Origin: Enchytraeus crypticus | Lineage: Eukaryota > Annelida > Clitellata > Enchytraeida > Enchytraeidae | Assembly: GCA_905160935.1 (NCBI GenBank) | Contig: CAJHZI010000705.1 | Location: forward strand, 322,501 to 386,500 | Reading direction: 5' to 3' | Length of the DNA: 64,000 nt | In this document: positions 33,501 through 37,859 of the stretch, piece after piece | How positions within the stretch are numbered: the stretch's first letter is position 1 | How the letters are laid out: every line of letters begins with the position of its first letter | Position numbers and translations under genes: made by a program | The notes under the pieces: generated by a model | Databases searched by the model: none | The model's input: the letters and a program-made list of their open reading frames with translations, nothing else | What the model was told of the DNA's origin: nothing

Positions 33501-35728
33501 CTGCATTCTGCATAGGCCCATCCGATATACCATAGCCCTAGCAGAATTACCATTCATTTTAAATAAAGTACTTAGAATAAAAGCAAATAGATCCTTCAAT
33601 CTATCAATCAAATTAAATCTAGACACCAATTCGATCTAAATCCTGTCAATTGAATGTATATACTAAAAACCAAATCTAATCAGATCAAATTCTTGAAGAG
33701 AATTACGTTGGTGTTTGAAATTCATTACAAATGCATTGTTGTACGCACCAGATCTACATATGTCGAGGACAATCGGCAATCCATTCTGAGCCGCAGCAAT
33801 TAGCTTCAGAGCAACAAAGAACTGGTTCCTACCATAGTGGCCACCAAAGACCTTAGCACCTGACAATTCTATAACCTACAGCACAACAGTAGAAACCATA
33901 TTTATTTAAAATCAGATGATGAAACTGCAATCACAGACTATACTGCAAACAATTATAAAACCAGAAAATATCAGAAAATATTAGTGGCAGTATATAGGAT
34001 CAGCAGTAAATAGTACTTATATACAGTGGTGGAAGAAATTACATAGCTAATAACAGCAGTAGCAACAGTAACATTGCTAATAAAAGTAGTAGCAACAGTA
34101 ATATTTCTAATAAAAGTAGTAGCAGCAGTAACATTGCTATTAAAAGTAGCAGCAACAGTAAAATTGCTAATAAAAGTAATAGCAGTAACATTGCTATTAA
34201 AAGTAGCAGCAACAGTAAAATTGCTAATAAAAGTAGTAGCAGCAGTAACATTGCTATTAAAAGTAGCAGCAGTAGCATTGCTAATAAAAGCAGTAGCAGC
34301 AGTAACATTGCTAATAACCGTAGTAGTAATAAACTCTAAAATTCTATGGCTGTTTAGTACTAAAGTCTTCAAAAGTCTGTATGCTTTCAACAGTATAAAG
34401 TACTCATCTCCAGGCATTGGTAAACTCACTGCAATGGACTTCTGTTGATGATTTTGAAATGAAATCTTAACTAATTTTCTAGCTTTCTCAGTTCTTACCC
34501 GATTGCAGCAATTGGACTGAACCACACCAAATTAAAAAAATTCTCCCTCAACCACAGCAGAAGAGGTAAAATATTTAACAGCTGATTGGTAACTTTGACT
34601 GTCTCTTGATTAATTTGGTCAGCTTGTGACTTCCACCAGTTCAGTGGTTTTAAGCTAATCGGTCATTTATTTTAAGCTAATCAGTCACTTATTTAAAACG
34701 TGAATTCACAAACTAAAGGTGGAGCTTCTGCTTTATACTTTATAATGTCAGGTACTACGCAAAGGACTGCTACCTTACCATTACATAACACAACAACAAT
34801 TACAATGCTACTGTCGTCCATGACAACATCGAACACTATTGCGACAAATCTCAGCCAGTGAGTAAAAAGGTCAAAAACTGTGCAAATCCAAAACATCAGT
34901 CCAAAGATAAAATTTTACAACATTACAATATTACTTGTAAACTTACAATATTACAGTTGCACAGAACAACATATGTTGCATTTATAAAAGCCTATTATTT
35001 GTAGTTTAATTAAGTTTTAAGAATATTCTATAAAAGTACAGTACTTAAAGAGATAAAAAAAGTGCAACTTTAGTGAAATGAATTGAGAATTGCTACAAAA
35101 ATTTTATTGGACATAAAAACTTTGTAAAAAGGAGTTTAAACTGTGGTCTAAACGGTGTTTACTGTTTATTTTATTCAGACTTATTTCTTCTGCTATATTA
35201 CATCATGATTTAAATCAAAGGTCTGAATCAACTGATTTAAATCAAGGTAATCCAACTTCAAATATTTATTTAAAACTTTGCATTTGGCACAGAAAGGCAA
35301 ATTGACTTCCTGAATCAGTAAAACTGTTACAGCTTAAGAATGGTAGTTAGAAAGCACTGATTGCAAATATCAGGAAAAAATTATTAGAAAAGTTAAAATG
35401 CATAGTGAGGCCATCAAAAAGATTTAATAGCAAAGTAGTAGTAATTCAAGTGAAAAGGTTGTCATGAACAAAGTTCTGTAAACTATATGCCGCTGGATTT
35501 ATTCTAAATTTAGAATATTACTCATAGAAATGTGATTGAAGAATTTCGATGGCGCAGCAATTAGGCCAAGCAAAATACCTGCTGGATATGATCTGCAGAT
35601 AATCCGGAAGTGAGAAAAAGTTCCGTAACGAGCTGTCCAGATAGAATACCCGATCCGTCACCATCGTACATCTGGAATAGCTCCCAGTACCAACGCTGTT
35701 CTGATTCGGACAGCTTCAACGCCTCCAT
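16822..35728 (-). CDS. REPS1: RalBP1-associated EH-domain protein, REPS1/REPS2 family (about 17 coding exons)
   Basis: Exons in transcript order: 35728-35579, 33875-33749, 33428-33375, 32271-32058, [one exon not firmly placed], 29875-29440, 28906-28700, 27135-27072, 25849-25704, 24650-24577, 23874-23761, 22736-22661, 21899-21711, 20484-20290, 19347-19283, 18364-18267, 16987-16822. Resolved exons total 2375 nt. Phases agree at every junction except the unresolved gap, which needs an exon of length 1 mod 3. With a 22-nt candidate the total is 799 codons, close to the roughly 796 aa I recall for human REPS1. Domains: degenerate-type EH1 (residues 1-92), Gln-rich linker, second EH domain ([16 protein letters not shown] to [10 protein letters not shown]), Ser/Pro-rich tail with a DPF motif and a PPPPPP tract, and a C-terminal coiled coil ending EHLRPYHS. 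The family links Ral/RalBP1 signalling to clathrin endocytosis. Whether it is orthologous to REPS1, REPS2 or both is open. Confidence 0.92.
17140..17325 (-). repeat. SINE-C, ATC-tailed, 3' half
   Basis: CATCATCATCCTCCCTTGAA ... CCAGGGTCGGGATACAAATA ... GCAATTTCTGGAGCCTAGGC. Same sequence as the complete plus-strand copy at 44710-45003, reverse-complemented. Confidence 0.8.
18085..18240 (+). mobile_element. (AT)n plus LINE-2 3' tail with (GA)n
   Basis: A run of about 24 AT dinucleotides (18091-18138), then GTGGAGGCGTTATATACCAT GGACCTGCCAGTAGGTAGTG CACTGA running into GA repeats. The GTGG...GTGCACT motif is the end of a LINE lineage also seen at 24205-24270, 36730-36898, 54290-54540, 54590-54850 and 58640-58900. 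Confidence 0.6.
18267..18364 (-). CDS. REPS1: REPS coding exon preceding the coiled coil
   Basis: 98 nt, phase 0 to phase 2. Begins [18 protein letters not shown] and ends [10 protein letters not shown]. Only the upstream TTACAG acceptor keeps the frame open; the nearby CAG alternatives give stops. Confidence 0.82.
18467..18600 (-). repeat. Decayed SINE-B-like copy
   Basis: GGGAATTGATCCCACGACCT CAGG and CTTCACGACGTTACC are recognisable but diverged from SINE-B. A further diverged relative may lie at 18730-18860. Confidence 0.4.
18970..19160. repeat. Degenerate GGTCTCGAG / CCGGGTTTTCCCAGTCT repeats in REPS intron
   Basis: Three copies of CCGGGTTTTCCCAGTC (19000-19060), then CTGGTCTTGGTC...CTCGAG units like the minisatellite at 13145-13440. 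Both tracts end beside TACAAGTCTG, which suggests a common origin. Confidence 0.65.
19283..19347 (-). CDS. REPS1: REPS coding exon
   Basis: 65 nt, phase 1 to phase 0. Encodes [20 protein letters not shown] and a final Asp. The APPVPHR motif resembles the PPAVPPRP motifs of the family. Acceptor CTGTAG-type, donor AGAT|GTAAGA. Confidence 0.83.
19500..19795 (-). repeat. SINE-C with long (ATC)n tail
   Basis: (ATC)n from about 19505 to 19615, then CCCTTGAATCTTAGTTAATA ... GCAATTTCTGTAGCC ... GTCGCCTTTTATGACACATG. The tail is at the 3' end of the element, as expected for a SINE that seeds a microsatellite. Confidence 0.8.
20290..20484 (-). CDS. REPS1: REPS coding exon with DPF motif and poly-Pro tract
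   Basis: 195 nt, phase 1 to phase 1. Carries [20 protein letters not shown], then a run of six Pro, then [22 protein letters not shown] is a potential AP-2 ear ligand. HSRNSSLD matches HSRSSSLD of REPS1, and the Pro run is a potential SH3 ligand. Confidence 0.88.
20588..20717 (-). repeat. SINE-A copy in REPS intron
   Basis: AGCTAATTTAACGTCAGTTT ... CACTCGAAAGCGATGTCAGA ... CCACTGCTCCAGCC. Close to consensus. Confidence 0.83.
21270..21660 (+). mobile_element. LINE 3' end, CR1/Jockey-like, with TTGATTGAT tail
   Basis: The frame at 21285-21330 reads [15 protein letters not shown], the C-terminal signature also found at 5745-6045. It is followed by the 3' UTR (CCATAGGTCTAAATTTTGGC ... GACGTCCCTGACATTGCC) and ends TTATTGATTGATAG. 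Inserted in a REPS intron, opposite strand to the gene. Confidence 0.75.
21711..21899 (-). CDS. REPS1: REPS coding exon
   Basis: 189 nt, phase 1 to phase 1. Contains [20 protein letters not shown], followed by a basic [10 protein letters not shown] end. Junction phases agree on both sides; donor TCAC|GTACGT. Confidence 0.82.
21940..22140 (-). repeat. SINE-C copy
   Basis: ATCATCATCATCTTCCCTCG ... CAACTTCTGGAGCCTAGGCA ... CAGCAACCCAGACAAAAC. It starts about 40 bp from the 5' edge of a REPS exon (21899), that is, within that exon's acceptor side intron. Confidence 0.78.
22661..22736 (-). CDS. REPS1: REPS coding exon ([11 protein letters not shown] segment)
   Basis: 76 nt, phase 0 to phase 1. 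The peptide [16 protein letters not shown] resembles the TAIVHPVPIRMTP segment of human REPS1 as I recall it. Good TCTGTAG-like acceptor and AAAG|GTGCG donor. Confidence 0.85.
22880..23060. repeat. 39-bp minisatellite, about 4.5 copies
   Basis: Unit near CATAGAGACAAGTAGAGAAA TACTACAAAAAGTACATAG, in a REPS intron. The frames open across it are period effects. Confidence 0.88.
23325..23430 (-). repeat. SINE-D (tRNA-like), copy 1
   Basis: The minus strand contains GACCTGGTTGGCTGCAAAC (A-box-like) and CACAGGTTCGAGTCGTGG (B-box). Same organisation as 27255-27340. Not a functional tRNA: the stems do not pair well. Confidence 0.5.
23572..23765. repeat. 33-bp minisatellite, 6 copies, at a REPS exon edge
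   Basis: Unit near GTCAATGTGGAGAGATATAA ATGTACATACAGA. The array reaches the donor of the REPS exon at 23761, so each unit carries a version of the exon/donor boundary CAGAGTCAATG / CGGAGTCAGCG. Confidence 0.85.
23761..23874 (-). CDS. REPS1: REPS coding exon (WTSTF / VNFEFRP segment)
   Basis: 114 nt in phase 0. Starts [15 protein letters not shown] and ends [12 protein letters not shown]. The donor TCC|GTATAT is not the strongest. A 33-bp minisatellite begins right at the exon edge, and its unit resembles the exon/donor border. Confidence 0.75.
24190..24570 (+). repeat. LINE-2 3' tail fragment and GA microsatellites
   Basis: GAGGTTTTATATGCCATGGA CCTACCAGTAGGCAGTGCAC TAAGAGAG (24210-24265), then two long GA/GACA tracts at 24435-24570 ending beside the REPS exon donor at 24576. 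Confidence 0.6.
24577..24650 (-). CDS. REPS1: REPS coding exon (Ser-rich tail)
   Basis: 74 nt, phase 1 to phase 0, acceptor CTGCAG and donor CAG|GTATGT. Encodes [20 protein letters not shown] and four or five more Ser-rich residues. Probably disordered. Confidence 0.78.
24825..25115 (+). repeat. Repeat family R6, two copies
   Basis: Two tandem relatives: GAAGGGATTAACTTGTTGAT ... TATGATGTACCTTGAACCTG CCACTTGGCAGTGCAC (24830-24930), and a diverged one at 25010-25110. Other copies are at 46185-46310 (+), 47600-47790 (-) and 61555-61745 (-). Probably a LINE 3' end. Confidence 0.55.
25171..25390 (-). repeat. Decayed SINE-A followed by SINE-C tail
   Basis: 25171-25277: TCAGTTTCCTGCTAATAGCA ... 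GGATTTGAAACCTACTGATC CGCTG. 25327-25390: ATCATCATCTTCTTCTCTTG AATTTCAGTTCAACTAGAG. Confidence 0.5.
25704..25849 (-). CDS. REPS1: REPS coding exon, calcium-loop half of second EH domain
   Basis: 146 nt, phase 2 in and phase 1 out. [20 protein letters not shown] is the EF-hand loop with D-x-N-x-D-G-x-L-x-x-x-E spacing, followed by the [11 protein letters not shown] end of the domain. The Trp codon before it is split across the intron. Confidence 0.93.
27072..27135 (-). CDS. REPS1: REPS coding exon, middle of second EH domain
   Basis: 64 nt, phase 1 in and phase 2 out. Encodes [20 protein letters not shown], matching the [20 protein letters not shown] region of REPS EH2. Confidence 0.92.
27255..27340 (-). 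repeat. SINE-D (tRNA-like), copy 2
   Basis: The minus strand reads GTCTCAGTTATTAGCATGCT TGCC ... CAAGTGGTCACATGTTCGAATCC. B-box intact. Lies in the REPS intron just upstream of the 27072-27135 exon. Confidence 0.5.
27735..28348. repeat. 64-bp tandem array derived from a REPS exon end and its splice donor, 9 copies
   Basis: On the gene's strand each unit reads AATCAGTTAACCATGCAGGT AGATCTGAGAGGTGTTATAT CAGGTTAACATTACG. The authentic exon end (28700-28745) reads AATCAGTTCAGAACCATGCA GGAGGATCTGAGAGGCGTTA TATCAG|GTTAAC. The array is therefore copies of about 45 nt of exon plus the donor and start of the intron. The last unit before the SINE is interrupted by a short extra sequence near 28255. Confidence 0.92.
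28377..28532 (+). repeat. SINE-A inserted in the exon-derived array, with foldback head
   Basis: CCAGCAAGTGACGAAGTCGG ... GGGGTTCAAATCCTGGGCTC ... GAGGAAACTAACGTTAACTT TAGCTTT. It is preceded by CTACCGACTTTGCCACTGGC TCCAG, the reverse complement of its own head, giving a short foldback. It separates the 64-bp array from the 41-bp array. Confidence 0.85.
28535..28699. repeat. 41-bp tandem array derived from the same exon end and donor, 4 copies
   Basis: On the gene's strand each unit is GTTAACACTAGTTCTGTATG ATCTGAGAGGCGTTATATCA G, ending in the same ATATCAG|GTTAAC donor as the real exon, which the array abuts exactly. Confidence 0.92.
28700..28906 (-). CDS. REPS1: REPS coding exon, start of second EH domain
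   Basis: 207 nt, phase 1 to phase 1, 68 full codons. Contains [11 protein letters not shown] and the strongly conserved [20 protein letters not shown]. The exon ends ATATCAG|GTTAAC. The last part of this exon and its donor are repeated many times in the following intron (see the array at 27735-28348 and 28535-28699). Confidence 0.93.
28912..28976. repeat. (ATCA)n microsatellite
   Basis: AATCAATCAATTAAGCAATC units immediately upstream of the REPS exon acceptor at 28907-28908. Confidence 0.8.
28977..29155. repeat. Two SINE-A fragments in inverted orientation forming a hairpin
   Basis: A plus-strand head (GGCTAGAGCCAGTGGTGATG) runs into CTTTCAAGAGACGAAACTGA CG (29015-29036), a 4-bp loop, then CGTCAGTTTCATCTCTTGAA AG (29041-29062), one mismatch from perfect. 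A minus-strand SINE-A follows to about 29155. Confidence 0.85.
29258..29396 (-). repeat. SINE-A copy
   Basis: AAAGCTGGTAAAGCCAATAT ... CACTCAAAAGCGATGTCAGT ... CGGTCAAATATCTTACCGAC. It lies about 45 bp from the donor of the REPS Gln-rich exon. Confidence 0.8.
29440..29875 (-). CDS. REPS1: REPS coding exon with Gln-rich tract
   Basis: 436 nt, phase 0 in and phase 1 out (GAGC|GTAAGT). Begins [20 protein letters not shown], then carries a long interrupted poly-Gln stretch at about 29525-29700, and ends [10 protein letters not shown]. The last motif matches the NWVSFADT segment preceding the second EH domain in REPS1. The Gln codons mix CAG and CAA with Leu, Met and Ile. Confidence 0.87.
29947..30087 (-). 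repeat. SINE-A copy
   Basis: AAGCTTAGGTTAACGTCAGT ... TTTGAACCTCGCACATAATG ... CCACTGGCTCCAGCC. Close to consensus. Confidence 0.83.
30720..31050. repeat. CA-rich tract interrupted by SINE-A (+ at 30853-30987)
   Basis: Degenerate (CACA)/(CATA) at 30720-30835 and again at 30985-31035. The SINE-A between them has a standard head (TGGCTGGAGCCAGTGGCGAT) and tail (TTAACATTAGCTTTT). The SINE appears to have landed inside a CA microsatellite. Confidence 0.78.
31281..31410 (-). repeat. SINE-A copy (diverged head)
   Basis: AAGCTAATATTAACGTCAGT TTTCTCA ... GTACTTGAACCCACAATACC ... GACTCCAGTCAGTGGCGATG, with the head partly folded back. Confidence 0.7.
31656..31677 (-). CDS. REPS1: Candidate REPS microexon (22 nt), tentative
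   Basis: Exon 4 ends in phase 2 and the next firm exon must start in phase 0, because an in-frame TAG directly precedes it. A missing exon of length 1 mod 3 is therefore needed. The segment between TTCTAAG and TTG|GTAAAG is 22 nt and fits that arithmetic with no stop. Its eight residues (RWCLIQIL across the junction) are not recognisably conserved, and the acceptor tract is weak, so another exon may fill the gap. Confidence 0.3.
32058..32271 (-). CDS. REPS1: REPS coding exon 4 (Gln/His-rich linker)
   Basis: 214 nt, phase 1 in and phase 2 out (GATAG|GTAGCT). The peptide runs from VWRGGVVGG through a [17 protein letters not shown] tract to HQQYVYYD. Low complexity, so identity rests on frame and junction agreement. 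Confidence 0.8.
32310..32442 (+). repeat. SINE-A copy 40 bp upstream of a REPS exon
   Basis: CGCTGGAGCCAGTGGCAAAG ... GGGGTTCAAATCCTGGGCTC ... CTGACGTTAACCTTAGCTTT. Opposite orientation to the copy at 31281-31410; the two flank the exon at 32058-32271. Confidence 0.85.
32490..32575 (-). mobile_element. LINE 3' tail fragment
   Basis: AATCAATCAATAAGAATTTA ... CATAAGGCAATGTCAGGGAC GACTCTTGCAGAATAGAC is the reverse complement of the LINE end seen at 21590-21650 and 41428-41510. Confidence 0.65.
33375..33428 (-). CDS. REPS1: REPS coding exon 3
   Basis: 54 nt, phase 1 to phase 1. Encodes [23 protein letters not shown] is the conserved motif just after EH1 in this family. Confidence 0.87.
33749..33875 (-). 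CDS. REPS1: REPS coding exon 2 (second half of EH1)
   Basis: 127 nt, phase 0 in and phase 1 out (TCTG|GTGCGT). The peptide [20 protein letters not shown] followed by [14 protein letters not shown] matches the conserved LxGATRLGYFGRSQFYIALKL region of REPS EH1. Confidence 0.9.
34040..34325. repeat. About 30-bp minisatellite, 9-10 copies
   Basis: Unit near ATTGCTAATAAAAGTAGTAG CAGCAGTAAC, with AGCAGC variants. Long frames across it (poly-Leu/Val or Asn/Thr) are artefacts of the period. Confidence 0.88.
34788..34915 (+). repeat. Dispersed repeat R4, copy 4
   Basis: ACAACAACAATTACAATGCT ... GACAACATCGAACACTATTG ... AAAACATCAGTCCAAAGATA. Located in the first REPS intron. Confidence 0.65.
35579..35728 (-). 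CDS. REPS1: REPS coding exon 1 (first half of EH1)
   Basis: Fifty codons starting [18 protein letters not shown], ending phase 0 at CAG|GTATTT. It includes an intact EF-hand-like loop, [10 protein letters not shown]. The start ATG aligns with the family's MEGLTLSDAEQ beginning. Confidence 0.9.
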
Positions 35729-36404
35729 TTCTCCGTACACAAATGTCTTTCAATTAATCTTACTCAACGTGCAATGTTGAATATAACTATGCTATTCGAT
35801 ATCGTCTAATCTAACAACGTTACTGGAATTAGGTAAATTTCTAATTGATTAATTTATTTGATTTACAAAAAGTAAACAAAAATTATATCATCAAATACAA
35901 AATATAAAATCCCAGAAAACCATAGATACAAGTCTGATTATGAAGTGAACAACGAACAATATTTATGACAACATTGAACTTGAATAGTTTCAATACTATT
36001 AAATTATGCCAATATTCTGAAATATTTCGCCCACTATTTCACCCATTAATATTAGTTATATGCACTTACTTTTAGAATTTAAAATGCAGACATTTAATTT
36101 ATTTCACTCACTAAACCATGAATTTGGAAAAGAAGATTCAATTCCTCAACATATAGCAGAATTGCTATTGCAATTAAGCCTACTAAGCTTATTCTTCCAT
36201 CATTCGCAATTTTCATTGTCAAAGCACCATCTGATATATTATAAATAGATAACAGAAACAATATAAAGGTCAAAACGATATTTAAATGAATAATTTAGTT
36301 AAACGCAGTTTGACTAATTTATTTCAAACTCTAAAAGCATGTTCAGGAATCTTAATTAATCTACATATATATATTTATGCAACGGCATTTCGCATCTAAG
36401 CTCT

Positions 36405-36408
<4 letters not shown>

Positions 36409-36467
<59 letters not shown>
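36409..36467. repeat. (CT)n microsatellite
   Basis: About 28 uninterrupted CT dinucleotides about 0.7 kb upstream of the REPS start codon. Confidence 0.95.
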
Positions 36468-36473
<6 letters not shown>

Positions 36474-36729
36474 TCCAAAATTCATTAGACTGTGAGAAAA
36501 ATGTGCCAATATTTCTCTTGAACTGCATACAACAGCTATTCCATGATGGCCAATAATTAATAGACTTTAATACTATAATGTTTGATCCAACTTGAAGATC
36601 AATATGAAGGCTATGTATAGGATTGTCCCATTCAGGCCTACGTGGTCTCGATCATATGGATCATCCATAGCCGGAGAGTCTTATAGAAAATCAGAATTAT
36701 TGGAAACACATAGTTATAATAAATACCAA

Positions 36730-37200
36730 TAAGGGGGAAGGTCTATTAAAATATAGGTCATAGAAGGTAGAATGGAAGGATAAAAGGCAGGGGCAGGCCG
36801 AGATAAGGTATGTTAAATGATTTAAAGGCCCACTCATATGTGGAAACGAAGAGGTAGGCGGAAGACAGAGAAGTGGAGGCGTTATATACCATATGCATGT
36901 AAAGTAAAAGTAAACACGCATTATAGTGAAATGATCAACTAAGTTGATATCTATTACTTTATAATACCACATGTTTAAACCGATAGGCAATTTAGTCCAT
37001 TTTCCGTGTAACCAGTCCAGTGAAAGTCCGAGATTTTGCTCTCAGATCTGTGCGACCGGGATTCGAACCCACGAGGGTTCAATCCACGTCAGGATCTGTC
37101 ATTCAAAACTTCATGACGTTACCCCTACGCTATTAGGACATTCAATACGCTATTATGACATTCATGAACCTGCCAATAGTCAGTGCACTAAGAGAATGTC
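36730..37200 (+). mobile_element. LINE-2 3' end split by a SINE-B insertion
   Basis: 36730-36898 reads as a decayed LINE C-terminus on plus (AGAATGGAAGGATAAAAGGC ... GTGGAGGCGTTATATACCAT). The expected continuation GAACCTGCCAATAGTCAGTG CACTAAGAGA appears only at 37165-37197. The intervening block is a complete minus-strand SINE-B. Confidence 0.75.
36906..37145 (-). repeat. SINE-B, full length, nested in LINE tail
   Basis: Reverse orientation, from GCATTATAGTGAAATGATCA ... GGGATTCGAACCCACGAGGG ... CTACGCTATTAGGACATTC, with a short repeat of its head (TACGCTATTATGACATTC) at the end. Confidence 0.85.
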
Positions 37201-37441
37201 TCAATAGCGCAATGGTTATAGAGGTGTAGATAACGTCATGAAGTTTTGAATGACAGATCCTGAGGTGAATTGAACCCTCGTGGGTTCGAATCCCAGCCGC
37301 GCTGATCAGAGAGTAAAATCTCGGGCATTCACTGGACTGGATACACGGAAAATTGACAAAATTGCCTAACGGATTTAACATGTGGTAGTAAAAGTGATAG
37401 ATATCAACGTAGTTTATCATTTCACTATAATGTGGGTTATT
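37193..37441 (+). repeat. SINE-B, full length, inverted to its neighbour
   Basis: GAATGTCTCAATAGCGCAAT ... GTGGGTTCGAATCCCAGCCG ... GTAGTTTATCATTTCACTAT. About 50 bp from the minus-strand copy, so the pair forms a long imperfect inverted repeat. Confidence 0.85.
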
Positions 37442-37633
37442 ATTATTAAAAGAAAGAGAGAGAGAGAGAAATAGTTAAATACTTTCTATGAGTACTTGGC
37501 ACATAGAAAAAATAACATTGTAATAAAATATGATTATATTTTTTGAACTTTATGGTAGTTGAATAATTTAAAATTATAATAATTTGTCTTTAAGGTTAGT
37601 ACGAGACCTGAAGAACAGGACTAAGATTTCAAG

Positions 37634-37859
37634 ATGGCGCTGTCCATGGGCTATGTAAACAATATGAGAGGAATTAATAAAGTTGTTTTATTAGGCTGGT
37701 CTACCGGTTCGAGATGCTCTCCGCACAAGATACTACGGTTAACTGTCGATGCGTTGCAGAGATATAGGATCGCAGAGAATGTGCATATGCCTAGACACTT
37801 CACAACGTCGAGCAGGCTTTGGGAATCTCCAAATAAATTAGGAGTCGTGCACTTAGATG
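37634..37859 (+). CDS. MRPS35: MRPS35 coding exon 1 (mitochondrial presequence)
   Basis: The start codon lies in TCAAGATGGCGCTG, a strong initiation context. 75 codons plus 1 nt, donor GATG|GTATGA. Basic, with [10 protein letters not shown] as a plausible cleavage region. Confidence 0.85.

Larger units (their letters stand above)
35729..37633. promoter_or_regulatory. Head-to-head spacer between REPS and MRPS35
   Basis: 1.9 kb between the REPS start and the MRPS35 start. It must hold both promoters and 5' leaders. Most of it is repeats: a long (CT)n tract at about 36409-36467, a LINE 3' fragment, an inverted SINE-B pair and a short GA tract at 37451-37468. No TATA box stands out. The MRPS35 start codon sits in AAGATGGCG, a YY1-like motif, also found in the presumed GLG1 leader. 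Confidence 0.45.

Noticed and set aside
34039..34525. Poly-Leu and Asn/Thr repeat ORFs
   Set aside because: Frames through a 30-bp minisatellite in a REPS intron; no coding signature.
37142..37420. 92-codon minus ORF between REPS and MRPS35
   Set aside because: Entirely within a SINE-B; similar frames open in other copies (57248-57457, 36971-37207).
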